A program made the position numbers and the translations under genes. From assembly GCA_029573495.1 (NCBI GenBank), contig JAKQEI010000198.1, positions 1-64,000 on the forward strand: a stretch of DNA of 64,000 nt, read 5' to 3'. Positions 52,737 to 60,061 of the stretch are shown piece after piece. Positions within the stretch are counted from its first letter, which is position 1. Each line of letters starts with the position of its first letter. Source of the stretch: Bacteroidota bacterium. GTDB taxonomy: Bacteria > Bacteroidota > Bacteroidia > Flavobacteriales_F > PHOS-HE28. Below the pieces are notes generated by a model. That model was not told where the DNA came from, made no database searches, and saw only the letters and a list, made by a program, of their open reading frames with translations.

Positions 52737-53065
52737 CAGATCCAACCGAGGGTGGTGAGTTCGTCCATGACGATGGCCGGCACGATGTAGCAGGCATAGA
52801 CCAACATGGCCAGGATGACGCCGCGCATGGTGCGGTGCTTGTCCGTACGGTCGAAGAGGAAGAAGAGGAAGGCGTCGGCGATGAGGCTGATGCTCACGAT
52901 GCGTGTGCGGTACTCCGGGGTGCCCAGGAAGAGGTCGTTCACGAACCAATGCATGTCGTACCAGGGACGGATCGCGGTGACGTACATGACGCCGTAGGCG
53001 AAGAAGCCGAGCACCGGCGCCAGCAGGCCCAGCACCACGCCGAGTGGCAGGCTATCCCAGCGCAT
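52736..53065 (-). CDS. Small membrane protein between surE and lpxB
   Basis: 109 residues with three hydrophobic segments (GVVLGLLAPVLGFFAYGVMYV, IVSISLIADAFLFFLF, GVILAMLVYACYIVPAIV) and WYDMHWFVNDLFLG in the first loop. Its start overlaps surE by 14 nt and its stop overlaps the lpxB start, so it is translated as part of a surE-X-lpxB operon. Its constant position next to lpxB suggests an envelope role, but the function is unknown. Confidence 0.75.
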   Translation of the reverse strand: MRWDSLPLGVVLGLLAPVLGFFAYGVMYVTAIRPWYDMHWFVNDLFLGTPEYRTRIVSISLIADAFLFFLFDRTDKHRTMRGVILAMLVYACYIVPAIVMDELTTLGWI

Positions 53066-53831
53066 GGTCCCACGTGTTGAGGGCGGCGATGCTGTGGTGG
53101 GCCGTCATGTCGAACTGCGTGGGCACGATGCTCACATAGCGGTTGTTCACGGCCCACACGTCGGTGTCCTCGCCATGGTCCTCGCTCCGGAACTCACCGC
53201 GCAGCCAGTAGTATTCCTTGTTGCCGGGATCAAGGCGTGTCTCGAACTCGTCCTCCCAGTTGGCCTTGGCCTGGCGGCACACGCGGATGCCCTTCAGCGG
53301 CGCACCATCGCTGCGGGGTACGTTCACGTTGAGACAGGTGCCGGTGGCCATGCCATGCTTCAAGGTGTTCGTCACCACGCTCCGGATCACCGGACGGACC
53401 TGCGCGAAGTCCGCTTCGATCGCATGGTCCATCAGGCTGAAGCCGATGCTGGGGATGCCCTCCATGGCACCCTCCACCGCCGCGCTCATGGTGCCGCTGT
53501 AAAGCACGTTGATGCTGATGTTGGCGCCGTGGTTCACCCCGCTCACCAGCAGGTCCGGCTTGCCGCCACCCAGCAGCTTGTAGATGGCGAGCTTCACACA
53601 ATCCACCGGGGTGCCGCTGCAGCTCCAGGCTTCCACGCCCGGCATCAGGTCCACCGGTTGCAGGCGCAGGAAACTGTGGATGGTGATCGCATGGCCCATG
53701 GCACTCTGCGGCTTGTCCGGGGCCACCACCATCACCCGTCCGAAGGCCTTCATCTCCTCGGCCAGCGTACGGATGCCGGGTGCGAAGATGCCGTCGTCGT
53801 TGGTGACCAGGATGAGGGGCTGTTCGGACAT
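53052..53831 (-). CDS. surE: 5'/3'-nucleotidase SurE
   Basis: 259 residues from MSEQPLILVTNDDGIFAPGI, carrying the metal-binding NDDG loop. SGVNHGANISINVLYSGTMSAAVEG and IPSIGFSLMDH complete the SurE signature. It is a metal-dependent phosphatase of nucleoside monophosphates and survival factor. TAGCTTTG, 6 nt before the ATG, decides the start against two upstream in-frame ATGs. It is the first gene of the surE-X-lpxB operon. Confidence 0.95.
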   Translation of the reverse strand: MSEQPLILVTNDDGIFAPGIRTLAEEMKAFGRVMVVAPDKPQSAMGHAITIHSFLRLQPVDLMPGVEAWSCSGTPVDCVKLAIYKLLGGGKPDLLVSGVNHGANISINVLYSGTMSAAVEGAMEGIPSIGFSLMDHAIEADFAQVRPVIRSVVTNTLKHGMATGTCLNVNVPRSDGAPLKGIRVCRQAKANWEDEFETRLDPGNKEYYWLRGEFRSEDHGEDTDVWAVNNRYVSIVPTQFDMTAHHSIAALNTWDHALG

Positions 53832-53837
53832 GGGGCG

Positions 53838-53845
53838 CAAAGCTA
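53838..53845 (-). promoter_or_regulatory. -7 box of the surE operon
   Basis: TAGCTTTG on the minus strand, an exact TAnnTTTG match, 6 nt before the ATG at 53831. Two CATGTGGG octamers (53850-53865) lie directly upstream. Confidence 0.55.
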
Positions 53846-53849
53846 GCGG

Positions 53850-53995
53850 CATGTGGGCATGTGGGCCGCACGCGAAGCCACCGCGCCATGTGCGCATGGA
53901 ATACGCCCTGTCCAGAGCAGGCATCTAACCGATCCGCTGACAACTCGGGGCATTATTCATGAGCACATGCGCACATGGGCACATGTTCACATGCC
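53850..53995. repeat. CACATGNN octamer arrays between surE and ridA-like gene
   Basis: On the surE sense strand two CCCACATG units lie at 53850-53865. On the ridA sense strand four units, CACATGCG, CACATGGG, CACATGTT and CACATGCC, are exactly 8 bp apart at 53964-53995. The arrays face outwards, each on the sense strand of its own gene and each 5-20 nt upstream of the -7 box or start. Confidence 0.7.
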
Positions 53996-54015
53996 GACCT
54001 CGATCTTCGCCCCCC

Positions 54016-54393
54016 ATGAAACAAGCCATCCTCCCTCCCGACTCCGCCAAGCCCATCGCGCCATACACGCCGGCCATCCTCCAGCACGATACGCTCTACC
54101 TCAGCGGCCAGATCGCGCTGGATGCACAAGGGCTGTTGCACATGGCGGACATCGCCACCGAGACCCGCCAGGTGATGACCAACCTCGGCACGTTGTTGCA
54201 GGCCGCCGGCATGGGCTATGAGCACCTTGTGAAGGTGACCATCCTGCTGAGCGACATGAGCCATTACGCTGCGGTGAACGAGGTGTACGCCAGCTACTTC
54301 AGCGAGGTGCCGCCCGCACGCGAGGCCTATGCGGTAAAGGGACTTCCGCGCGGTGTGAACGTGGAGATCAGCGGGATCGCGGTGCGCGGGTGA
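54016..54393 (+). CDS. RidA family protein
   Basis: 125 residues of the YjgF/YER057c/UK114 family. The pattern includes AILQHDTLYLSGQIALDAQG, RQVMTNLGTLLQAAG, VKVTILLSDMSHYAAVNEVYASYF, PPAREAYAVKGLPRGVNVEISGIAV. The Arg in the PAR segment and Asn/Glu of NVEI match the substrate pocket of RidA enamine/imine deaminases. GATCTTCG lies 6 nt upstream of the ATG. Confidence 0.92.
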   Translation: MKQAILPPDSAKPIAPYTPAILQHDTLYLSGQIALDAQGLLHMADIATETRQVMTNLGTLLQAAGMGYEHLVKVTILLSDMSHYAAVNEVYASYFSEVPPAREAYAVKGLPRGVNVEISGIAVRG

Positions 54394-54429
54394 ACATCGA
54401 CCCTCGCTCAAACGCCGCCCCGGCGAAGG

Positions 54430-54792
54430 CTAACACTTCCCCGATCCCGACCGCTCCTCCACGGTGATCCGCAGGAACTCCACACCCTTCTCGATACCGG
54501 CCTTGCCCAGCAGGTTCTGCGTCATCGTCACCGCATCCCCGCGTTCGCTCACCGGCGCCTCGTTGAATTGGAGCACCACGACCCCGCTCCAGGTGCAGCT
54601 GTATTCGATGCCGATGCTGTGGTCCTTGCCCACCTCGGCGGAGAGGCGTCCGTAAAGCGCATCGTTGAAGCCATCGATGTGCAACACCACTTGCACGGTC
54701 GACGCGGCCGGGGACGAGACCATCGGCGGACCCGCCATGACCATCAGGTTGGACACAAGGGCGAAGAGTACGAGGAGACCGGCGGTGCGCAT
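54430..54792 (-). CDS. Small secreted protein of unknown function
   Basis: 120 residues. A hydrophobic leader (MRTAGLLVLFALVSNLMVMAG) is followed by a short beta-rich domain (VVLHIDGFNDALYG, SIGIEYSCTWSGVVVLQFNEAP, VEFLRITVEERSGSG) with one internal cysteine and a C-terminal one. The shape resembles small TonB-C-like domains, but this is only a guess. Confidence 0.5.
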   Translation of the reverse strand: MRTAGLLVLFALVSNLMVMAGPPMVSSPAASTVQVVLHIDGFNDALYGRLSAEVGKDHSIGIEYSCTWSGVVVLQFNEAPVSERGDAVTMTQNLLGKAGIEKGVEFLRITVEERSGSGKC

Positions 54793-54902
54793 GGGGGTAT
54801 GGGTTTGCCCGAAGGTGCGACGCGGAACGCACCGCGGCCATGACGATCCTCAGGTGGACCGCTGGCGGTGCTTGGACCCCATGATGCGAAGCGGAGGTCA
54901 AC

Positions 54903-55808
54903 TCACTTCCGCGGCTCCAGGTACACCTTCCCCGCCGGCAGGTCATAGGTGATCGTGAAATCGTTCAAGAGTTGCTGGCCGATGAGGCCATCGCAGGCGT
55001 GCTTGGATAGCGCGTTCACCGGATCCACCTGGTACACCACCGGCAACTTCCGCCAGGTGCGCCCGCCCACGCTCGCACTGGACAACTTGCCCTTGCGGTT
55101 GTGCGTGATGGTGGGTTCGGCACCGAAGCCGCGTACACCACGATACCGCTTGCCGGCGCGCATCAGGCCATGCGCCACCACCGCGTGGTTGTAGAAGGTG
55201 AGGTCGTTGTCCGCGCCGGTGTCCAGCTTCACCAGCACCTCGATCGTGTCCTTCCGCCCATCGGGCACCACCTGGATCGGGAAACCGTAGGTGCCGGAGT
55301 CCAGTTCAGTAACGGCCAGACCGGTGGTGCTTCCGGTGTGTACATAGGTCTTCGGGTCATGGATGCGCATGCGCATCGCATCCAGGTCCGTGCACACCAC
55401 TGCGCGGCTCAGCAGGTCGGTACCCAGGATGGCATCGATCGGGGTCTTGTAGTGCGCGCTCAAGTGCGCCAGGTCCATGAGGTAGAGTTCCACGCTGTCC
55501 AGCATGTAGCGCTCACCCAGGCGGATGGTGTTCCCCGGCGAACGATCGGCCTGTACGCGCTTCCCCGAGGTGCCGATGGACAGCGCACCGGACAGCACGA
55601 GGCCCCGCTCCCTGGCCACCTTGCTGTCCACCACCGTCACGCCCGCGCCCGAGTCGAAGAGCACATGCAACGGCGTGGGGTCGTCGTTCAAGTACACATC
55701 GATGAAGAGGAGCTTGCCGCGCATGGTCATGGGCAGCTCGGCGAGCGGGGCCTGTGCGCCTGCAACGAGGAACAACAAAGAAGTGATGATGAAGGAAGGG
55801 AGGCGCAC
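54903..55808 (-). CDS. Secreted retropepsin-like aspartic protease with two active-site motifs
   Basis: 301 residues from the GTG VRLPSFIITSLLFLVAGAQ. The first retropepsin-like motif is LFDSGAGVTVVD and the second LKLDTGADNDLTF, so both catalytic Asp-Ser/Thr-Gly triads lie in one chain, as in pepsin-like fusions. Each is followed by an ILGTDLL or LIGQQLL segment typical of clan AA. TACCTTCA, 4 nt upstream, and the signal peptide both support this GTG; longer in-frame starts are rejected. Confidence 0.82.
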   Translation of the reverse strand: MRLPSFIITSLLFLVAGAQAPLAELPMTMRGKLLFIDVYLNDDPTPLHVLFDSGAGVTVVDSKVARERGLVLSGALSIGTSGKRVQADRSPGNTIRLGERYMLDSVELYLMDLAHLSAHYKTPIDAILGTDLLSRAVVCTDLDAMRMRIHDPKTYVHTGSTTGLAVTELDSGTYGFPIQVVPDGRKDTIEVLVKLDTGADNDLTFYNHAVVAHGLMRAGKRYRGVRGFGAEPTITHNRKGKLSSASVGGRTWRKLPVVYQVDPVNALSKHACDGLIGQQLLNDFTITYDLPAGKVYLEPRK

Positions 55809-55812
55809 CGGA

Positions 55813-55820
55813 TGAAGGTA
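55813..55820 (-). promoter_or_regulatory. -7-like box of the aspartic protease gene
   Basis: TACCTTCA on the minus strand, 4 nt before the GTG at 55808. Confidence 0.45.
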
Positions 55821-56023
55821 GGGTATCGGTGCGATCCTATTGCCCTCGGCAGGATGCCTTTGCGTTCTGAGCATGGAGCGATCGAATTGACGAGTGCGGA
55901 ACTTCTTCATTGCGAATGGCGCCTTCCAAAGCTGCCATAGCACCACCTCCACGCTGTTCACATTCGGGGTGGATCCCGATATCACAACGACCCACCGTCC
56001 GATCCACAATGGCAGAACGATCC

Positions 56024-57658
56024 ATGTCCGCACTTGTCAGACCCTCACTCCTTCGACCACATACCTCCATCGGTCGTCTCTTCCTCCTTTTGGTCCTGGC
56101 TTTCGGCGGACCGATCGGGACAACATCCGCTCAATACTTCCTCAAGCACTTCCCTGCAGGTGGTGCGGTCAGCCTGGTGCCCATGCCTGGCGGTGGCGTG
56201 CGCGCCATGGCCGCAACAGGGGATGGCACGGAACTCGAACTGGATGCCAATGGGCAGATCATGAGCAGTACCCTGGTGGAACAGACCATCGATGGATCCA
56301 CCTACCTGCGACGCATGCTTCCGTTCGGACCCGGCGCACGGCTGGGCTTTGGTGGGTTCGATCATCAGGACGGTCCCGGTATTCTCCAAAGCATCCTCCT
56401 CGCGCGTGTTCCCGATGGAGCCACCACCGCCAATGCCGTGGCCATTGGCACACCGAATGGTTACGAGTACAATGGGGACGTGGTGGTGACCCCCGGCGAA
56501 GGGGTGGTGGTGACCGGTCGTATCGGCTTCGGCTCCAGCCCCACGATCCGCTACCACCTGCTGGTGGGCAAGTTCGACATGGACCTGAATGCCATGTGGC
56601 TGCGCACCGTGGATGTGCAGGAGAAGAACCTCACCCCTTTGCGCGTATTCGTAGATCCTACCACGGACGTGATCACCTGTTTCACCAGACAAAGCGCCTT
56701 CGGCGCCGTGGACAACACCATAGCCCGTGTTCGGCTGTCCCCTAACGGCGACCTGCTGGACTGCATCGTGTACGACTATGCGGGCAATGGCTGGGAGAAC
56801 GCGGATGTAGTGCCCCTGGAGGATGGGGCTTACCTCATGCTGCACGAGTTGACCGGTTTCGCGGACATCCAATTGGTGTGCACCCGCATCGAGGCCGATG
56901 GACAAGTGGCCTGGTCCCGCATCATCAGCGCGCCCGGCGATACGGACTTCGCTTCCTGCGAACTGTACAACGGCGCCCTCTACGCGGTCGGCACCACCAG
57001 CACGGACTTCAGCAACGAATATGTGGTGCTCATGAAACTGGACCTGGAAGGCGAGGTGCTGTGGACGCACACCTACGGCATACCGGAACGTTGGAGCCGG
57101 GCGTATTGCCTCGCGGTGGCACCCGATGCCACGGGCGCTGAAGCGATCTGGATCGGTGGTACCTACCGCCTCAACGGCACCTCGCCGCAGGAGGTCCTGA
57201 TCATGAAGGTGGATGGGAACGGCGAAGGCTTGCCATGCACCCAGCCGGACCTGGTCTTCACCACCACGGCCACCGAAATATCGATCTCCACCGGTGCCAC
57301 CATCGCCCCCTACACGGCGGTGAGCACCTTTAACATGTCCGTGGGCACCTATCCCGCGCAGGAGGTCACCAGCGAATGTGTCAGCATCGGGTTGGATGAA
57401 GTTGACGCTGGTTCCGCCCTTCGCGCTGCGCCTGTCCCCACCACGGGGTTGTGCACCATACACCTGCCGCCGGCCGGCCACCCACGCCTGCTCCGGCTGA
57501 TCGATGCGCGGGGACGCAAGGTGCAGGAAGTGCTGGTCGCTGGCCACGCCACCACCGCGCTGGTGGACTTGAGCGCACTGCACGCCGGTCCTTACACGGT
57601 GCTGGTGAGCGACCGGGACCGTGGTTCCCAAGGAACCGTGCGTATCGTGAAGGAGTGA
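56024..57658 (+). CDS. T9SS type A sorting-domain protein, beta-propeller-like
   Basis: 544 residues from MSALVRPSLLRPHTSIGRLFLLLVLAFGG. The signal ends near TTSAQ. The body is a series of beta blades (VVVTPGEGVVVTGRIGFG, LYAVGTTSTDFSNEYVVLMKLDLEGEVLW, EAIWIGGTYRLNGTSPQEVLIMKVD). The last 80 residues (LRAAPVPTTGLCTIHLPP...VLVAGHATTALVDLSALHAGPYTVLVSDRDRGSQGTVRIVKE) are a type A sorting domain. An upstream ATG at 56009 is possible. Confidence 0.8.
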   Translation: MSALVRPSLLRPHTSIGRLFLLLVLAFGGPIGTTSAQYFLKHFPAGGAVSLVPMPGGGVRAMAATGDGTELELDANGQIMSSTLVEQTIDGSTYLRRMLPFGPGARLGFGGFDHQDGPGILQSILLARVPDGATTANAVAIGTPNGYEYNGDVVVTPGEGVVVTGRIGFGSSPTIRYHLLVGKFDMDLNAMWLRTVDVQEKNLTPLRVFVDPTTDVITCFTRQSAFGAVDNTIARVRLSPNGDLLDCIVYDYAGNGWENADVVPLEDGAYLMLHELTGFADIQLVCTRIEADGQVAWSRIISAPGDTDFASCELYNGALYAVGTTSTDFSNEYVVLMKLDLEGEVLWTHTYGIPERWSRAYCLAVAPDATGAEAIWIGGTYRLNGTSPQEVLIMKVDGNGEGLPCTQPDLVFTTTATEISISTGATIAPYTAVSTFNMSVGTYPAQEVTSECVSIGLDEVDAGSALRAAPVPTTGLCTIHLPPAGHPRLLRLIDARGRKVQEVLVAGHATTALVDLSALHAGPYTVLVSDRDRGSQGTVRIVKE

Positions 57659-57665
57659 TCCTGGG

Positions 57666-57816
57666 GAGCACCTTACCCTGATACTTACCGCAAGCCGGTG
57701 CGCGGGCAACGGTTGGATGTGCTACCGCACCCATCACCCCCACCCTTACCACCAACCCCTCCAACGCAAGTCACTCCGGGCGAAGGAGGCTCTGCGACTG
57801 AGACCCGGAGTCTCAC
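57666..57816 (+). repeat. 151-bp direct repeat, left copy
   Basis: It matches 58503-58653 with four mismatches in 151 bp. It starts GAGCACCTTACCCTG and ends with the 29-bp GGCTCTGCGACTGAGACC element. The GIY-YIG gene lies between the two copies. Confidence 0.85.
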
Positions 57817-57917
57817 AAATGCACATTGCACTTATACGGCTCTGCGACCGAAGAGCCGGAGTCTCACCAATGCATATAGAACGAAGGAGGCTCTGCGACT
57901 GAGACCCGGAGTCTCAC
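57788..57917 (+). repeat. Three copies of the GAGAC/GTCTC stem-loop element
   Basis: Copies at 57788-57816, 57838-57867 and 57889-57917 share the core GAGACCCGGAGTCTCAC or GAAGAGCCGGAGTCTCAC after GGCTCTGCGAC. The inner GAGAC and GTCTC pair across a 5-nt loop. Units are separated by 21 bp of AT-richer text containing ATGCATAT or ATGCACATTGCAC. Confidence 0.8.
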
Positions 57918-57958
57918 AAATGCACATTGCACGCGCGAGGCTCCTGATACCAATATCC

Positions 57959-58267
57959 TCATTCAAAGTCCCGGTAGTCATACCAGCCATCACTCAGGTC
58001 CTTCCAGTCCGGATTCATCTTCTTGATCAACTCCTCCTTCCATGCACGCCGCCAATGCTTGATGCGCTTCTCCATCCGGATGGCTTCGCCGATGGTCCGG
58101 TACTGCTCGAACCAAACCAGCTTGTGGCATAAGAACTGATCCGTGAACGACCCCGGGAAGGTGCCCTTCTTATGCTGAAGGGTGCGCTTCATCAGCATGC
58201 TGGTCACACCCACATAAAGTGTGGTGTTGTGCTTGTTCGTCATGATGTACACCCAGCCGCCTTTCAT
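57959..58267 (-). CDS. GIY-YIG nuclease family protein, embedded in repeats
   Basis: 102 residues, the full length for the single-domain UPF0213-type. The pattern is GGWVYIMTNKHNTTLYVGVTSMLMKRTLQHKKGTFPGSFTDQF, then KLVWFEQYRTIGEAIRMEKRIKHWRRAWKEELI and NPDWKDLSDGW. The catalytic Tyr pairs, Arg and Glu positions of the fold are present. Such solitary proteins are numerous in Bacteroidetes and their role is unproven. GACCTTCA, 4 nt upstream, supports the start. It is flanked on both sides by copies of the GAGACCCGG repeat. Confidence 0.85.
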   Translation of the reverse strand: MKGGWVYIMTNKHNTTLYVGVTSMLMKRTLQHKKGTFPGSFTDQFLCHKLVWFEQYRTIGEAIRMEKRIKHWRRAWKEELIKKMNPDWKDLSDGWYDYRDFE

Positions 58268-58301
58268 TCCGTGAAGGTCGTTCGGGCAGGCGTAACTCCA
58301 T

Positions 58302-58434
58302 CACCCCCACCCCTACCACCAACCCCTCCAATGCAAGTCACTCCGGGCGAAGGAGGCTCTGCGACTGAGACCCGGAGTCTCACAAAAGCACATTGCACTT
58401 GTACGGCTCCGCGACCGAAGAGCCGGAGTCTCAC
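58302..58434 (+). repeat. Middle repeat block: 82-bp partial direct repeat plus two stem-loop elements
   Basis: The ATCACCCCCACCCCTACC segment and what follows repeat the second half of the 151-bp repeat. Stem-loop elements lie at 58355-58383 and 58405-58434. Confidence 0.7.
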
Positions 58435-58467
58435 CAATGCCACCCAGCATTCGTGAGGCTCCGGATG

Positions 58468-58501
58468 GCTGGGACCTACGCGCAAAGCGCGCCCAGCCTC
58501 C
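58468..58501. other. Imperfect GC-rich inverted repeat
   Basis: GGCTGGG and CCCAGCC pair around the region containing CGCGCAAAGCGCG, itself a short palindrome. A second structure of the same kind occurs at 58792-58826 (GGCCGGG with CCCGGCC). No T tract follows, so neither is called a terminator. Confidence 0.45.
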
Positions 58502-58502
58502 A

Positions 58503-58653
58503 GAGCACCTTACCCTGATACTTACCGCAAGCCGGTGCGCGGGCAACGGTTGGATGTGTTGCCACACCCATCACCCCCACCCCTACCACCAACCCCTCCA
58601 ACGCAAGTCACTCCGGGCGAAGGAGGCTCTGCGACTGAGACCCGGAGTCTCAC
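58503..58653 (+). repeat. 151-bp direct repeat, right copy
   Basis: It is the partner of 57666-57816, offset by exactly 837 bp, with four mismatches. Confidence 0.85.
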
Positions 58654-58790
58654 CAATGCATATTGAACGAAGGGAGGCTCTGCGACCGAAGAGCCGGAGT
58701 CTCACAAATGCACATTGCACGTACGACGCTCTGCGACGGAGACCCGGAGTCTCACAAATGAAACGTAGGCACCACTTGTGAGACTCCGGA
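58625..58790 (+). repeat. Three more stem-loop elements plus one inverted half-copy
   Basis: Copies lie at 58625-58653, 58676-58705 and 58727-58755. An inverted copy of the 3' half (GTGAGACTCCGGA) is at 58778-58790. The last direct and inverted copies form a perfect 14-bp stem, CCGGAGTCTCACAA with TTGTGAGACTCCGG (58744-58757 and 58776-58789). Confidence 0.8.
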
Positions 58791-58868
58791 CGGCCGGGGC
58801 CCACGCGCCCCGCGCGCCCGGCCTCCGGAGTGACCCACAAGTAACGGCCACCGCATGGCCCAAAAGCA

Positions 58869-58894
58869 ACGACCCCCGCCGTCGCGGGGGTCGT
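58869..58894 (-). terminator. Rho-independent terminator of the FN3 gene
   Basis: An 11-bp perfect stem, ACGACCCCCGC with GCGGGGGTCGT, has a 4-nt loop. On the minus strand it is followed by TGCTTTTGG, a short T tract. It lies about 95 nt beyond the stop of the FN3 gene on that strand, with nothing between. Confidence 0.6.
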
Positions 58895-58987
58895 GCATGC
58901 TGGGTATGTGTTGTGTTCCGATCGGCCGGTGGACGAACACCTGCCGTAGTGGTCGCGGGCGGGTCGGGTCCGCCGCGCGGGTCGTGC

Positions 58988-59608
58988 TCAGGCGGCGCGC
59001 GCCATCAGCACATCGCTGGGGAGGCTCTCGCCGGCCACGTTCACCGCGATCACCCGGAACCAGTACATCTTGTACGGCTCCAGACCGGCCACGGTGCAGT
59101 AGCGTTTGCTGATGAGCGCCACCGTGGTCCACTCCGCCGTTCCGGCGGGGTCCGTGGCGGACATCTGCACCTGGTAGAGGCGCACCCGCTTCTCGCTCTT
59201 CCACTCGATCTTCACCGCGTTGGTGACATCGGGTGTCAGGGCTTCGAGGTTCGTCGGCGCACCCGGCAGGTGGCTCGGCTTCCTCTCGGCGCGTACTTCG
59301 AACCCTCCGTCAATGATCAGCTGGGCGTCGCCGTTGGCCACGTTGGCCACGTACTCGGCGATCTGCCGCAGCGTGTTCATCAATTTCAGGTGCGCATCGC
59401 GCTTCGCTTGGTGTGCGCTCCGGCCGCCATCGATCGCATCACCGCTCGCCTTCAGCAAGCCTTCCTTCGCCGCCTCCAGGCTCGCCAGACTGGGGCTCGG
59501 AGTGGGGAATTCGGCTGCGTGGGCGGTCAGCTTGGCGTGCACATGCTCGGCCTTCGCTACCAGACCTTCGGCGTTCAACAGTGACAGACCTTGCTTAAGA
59601 GTTGCCAT
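58988..59608 (-). CDS. Fibronectin type III domain protein
   Basis: 206 residues without a signal peptide. Residues 1-90 are helical (LSLLNAEGLVAKAEHVHAKLTAHAAEF, LEAAKEGLLKASGDAIDGGRSAHQAKRDAHLKLMNTLRQIAEYV). Residues 110-205 form an FN3 domain (LPGAPTNLEALTPDVTNAVKIEWKS...AVALISKRYCTVAGLEPYKMYWFRVIAVNVAGES). Such proteins are common in Bacteroidetes accessory regions; the role is unknown. A terminator follows. Confidence 0.75.
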   Translation of the reverse strand: MATLKQGLSLLNAEGLVAKAEHVHAKLTAHAAEFPTPSPSLASLEAAKEGLLKASGDAIDGGRSAHQAKRDAHLKLMNTLRQIAEYVANVANGDAQLIIDGGFEVRAERKPSHLPGAPTNLEALTPDVTNAVKIEWKSEKRVRLYQVQMSATDPAGTAEWTTVALISKRYCTVAGLEPYKMYWFRVIAVNVAGESLPSDVLMARAA

Positions 59609-59815
59609 GGTTTTTGCGTTCAGGTCATCGGCCTTTCCCGTTCGTCTTCGGTCCGGGCCGACGCGTTAATGTTTAGGACTCCTGCTTGTTCCCCGCTCAT
59701 GATCAGGGGCAGTTGGGGGTTTCAACGCGCCATGGGCCACCGCAGTTGGGCAAAGCACCCCTCATTTCCTGGCAGGCAAGACGGCCGCCGCACAAAATGG
59801 CGGGGCAGGAAATCT
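59609..59815. other. Intergenic between FN3 and XRE genes
   Basis: 207 bp, with a homogeneous base composition and no box or hairpin close to either gene end. Confidence 0.4.
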
Positions 59816-60061
59816 TCACTGCACCGTAACCCCATCCCCGTTCGTGCCCCCGGTGTGCAGGTGCGGTACCTTCAGCAGCTCGCACAGCGGCACACGCAGG
59901 TGCAAGGCCAGCAGCTCGGCCAGCTCCAGGCTGATGCCCGGGTAGTGGTCCATCAGGATCTTCGAGAGCGTGCTGGGATCGATCCGCATCGCTTGGGCCA
60001 GCGTAGTGCCCTTCAGGCCCAGCACTTTCATCCGGGCGCGGACGCGGCTGCCATCAAGCAT
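59816..60061 (-). CDS. XRE-family helix-turn-helix protein
   Basis: 81 residues. RVRARMKVLGLKGTTLAQAMRIDPSTLSKILMDHYPGISLELAELLALHLRVPLCELLKV is a complete five-helix Cro/C1-type DNA-binding domain. It lies upstream of and divergent from the restriction-modification gene, separated by the 21-bp repeat array, so it could be a controller or copy-number-type regulator of that locus. There is no direct proof. Confidence 0.8.
   Translation of the reverse strand: MLDGSRVRARMKVLGLKGTTLAQAMRIDPSTLSKILMDHYPGISLELAELLALHLRVPLCELLKVPHLHTGGTNGDGVTVQ

Larger units (their letters stand above)
57659..57958. other. 300-bp repeat-bearing intergenic
   Basis: It holds the left 151-bp repeat and three stem-loop elements. 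Several open frames across it (for example 57698-58132) only translate repeats and are not considered genes. Confidence 0.6.

Noticed and set aside
57698-58132. Open frames translating the stem-loop repeats (57698-58132, 58437-58781, 58313-58567 and others)
   Set aside because: The protein text repeats with the DNA and changes frame between copies; no start signals.
57788-58790. CRISPR-like array of the GAGACCCGGAGTCTCAC element
   Set aside because: Spacing is irregular, two element subtypes alternate, and the intervening sequences are themselves repeated.
58468-58826. GC-rich hairpins as Rho-independent terminators
   Set aside because: No T tract follows on either strand. Only 58869-58894 meets that test.
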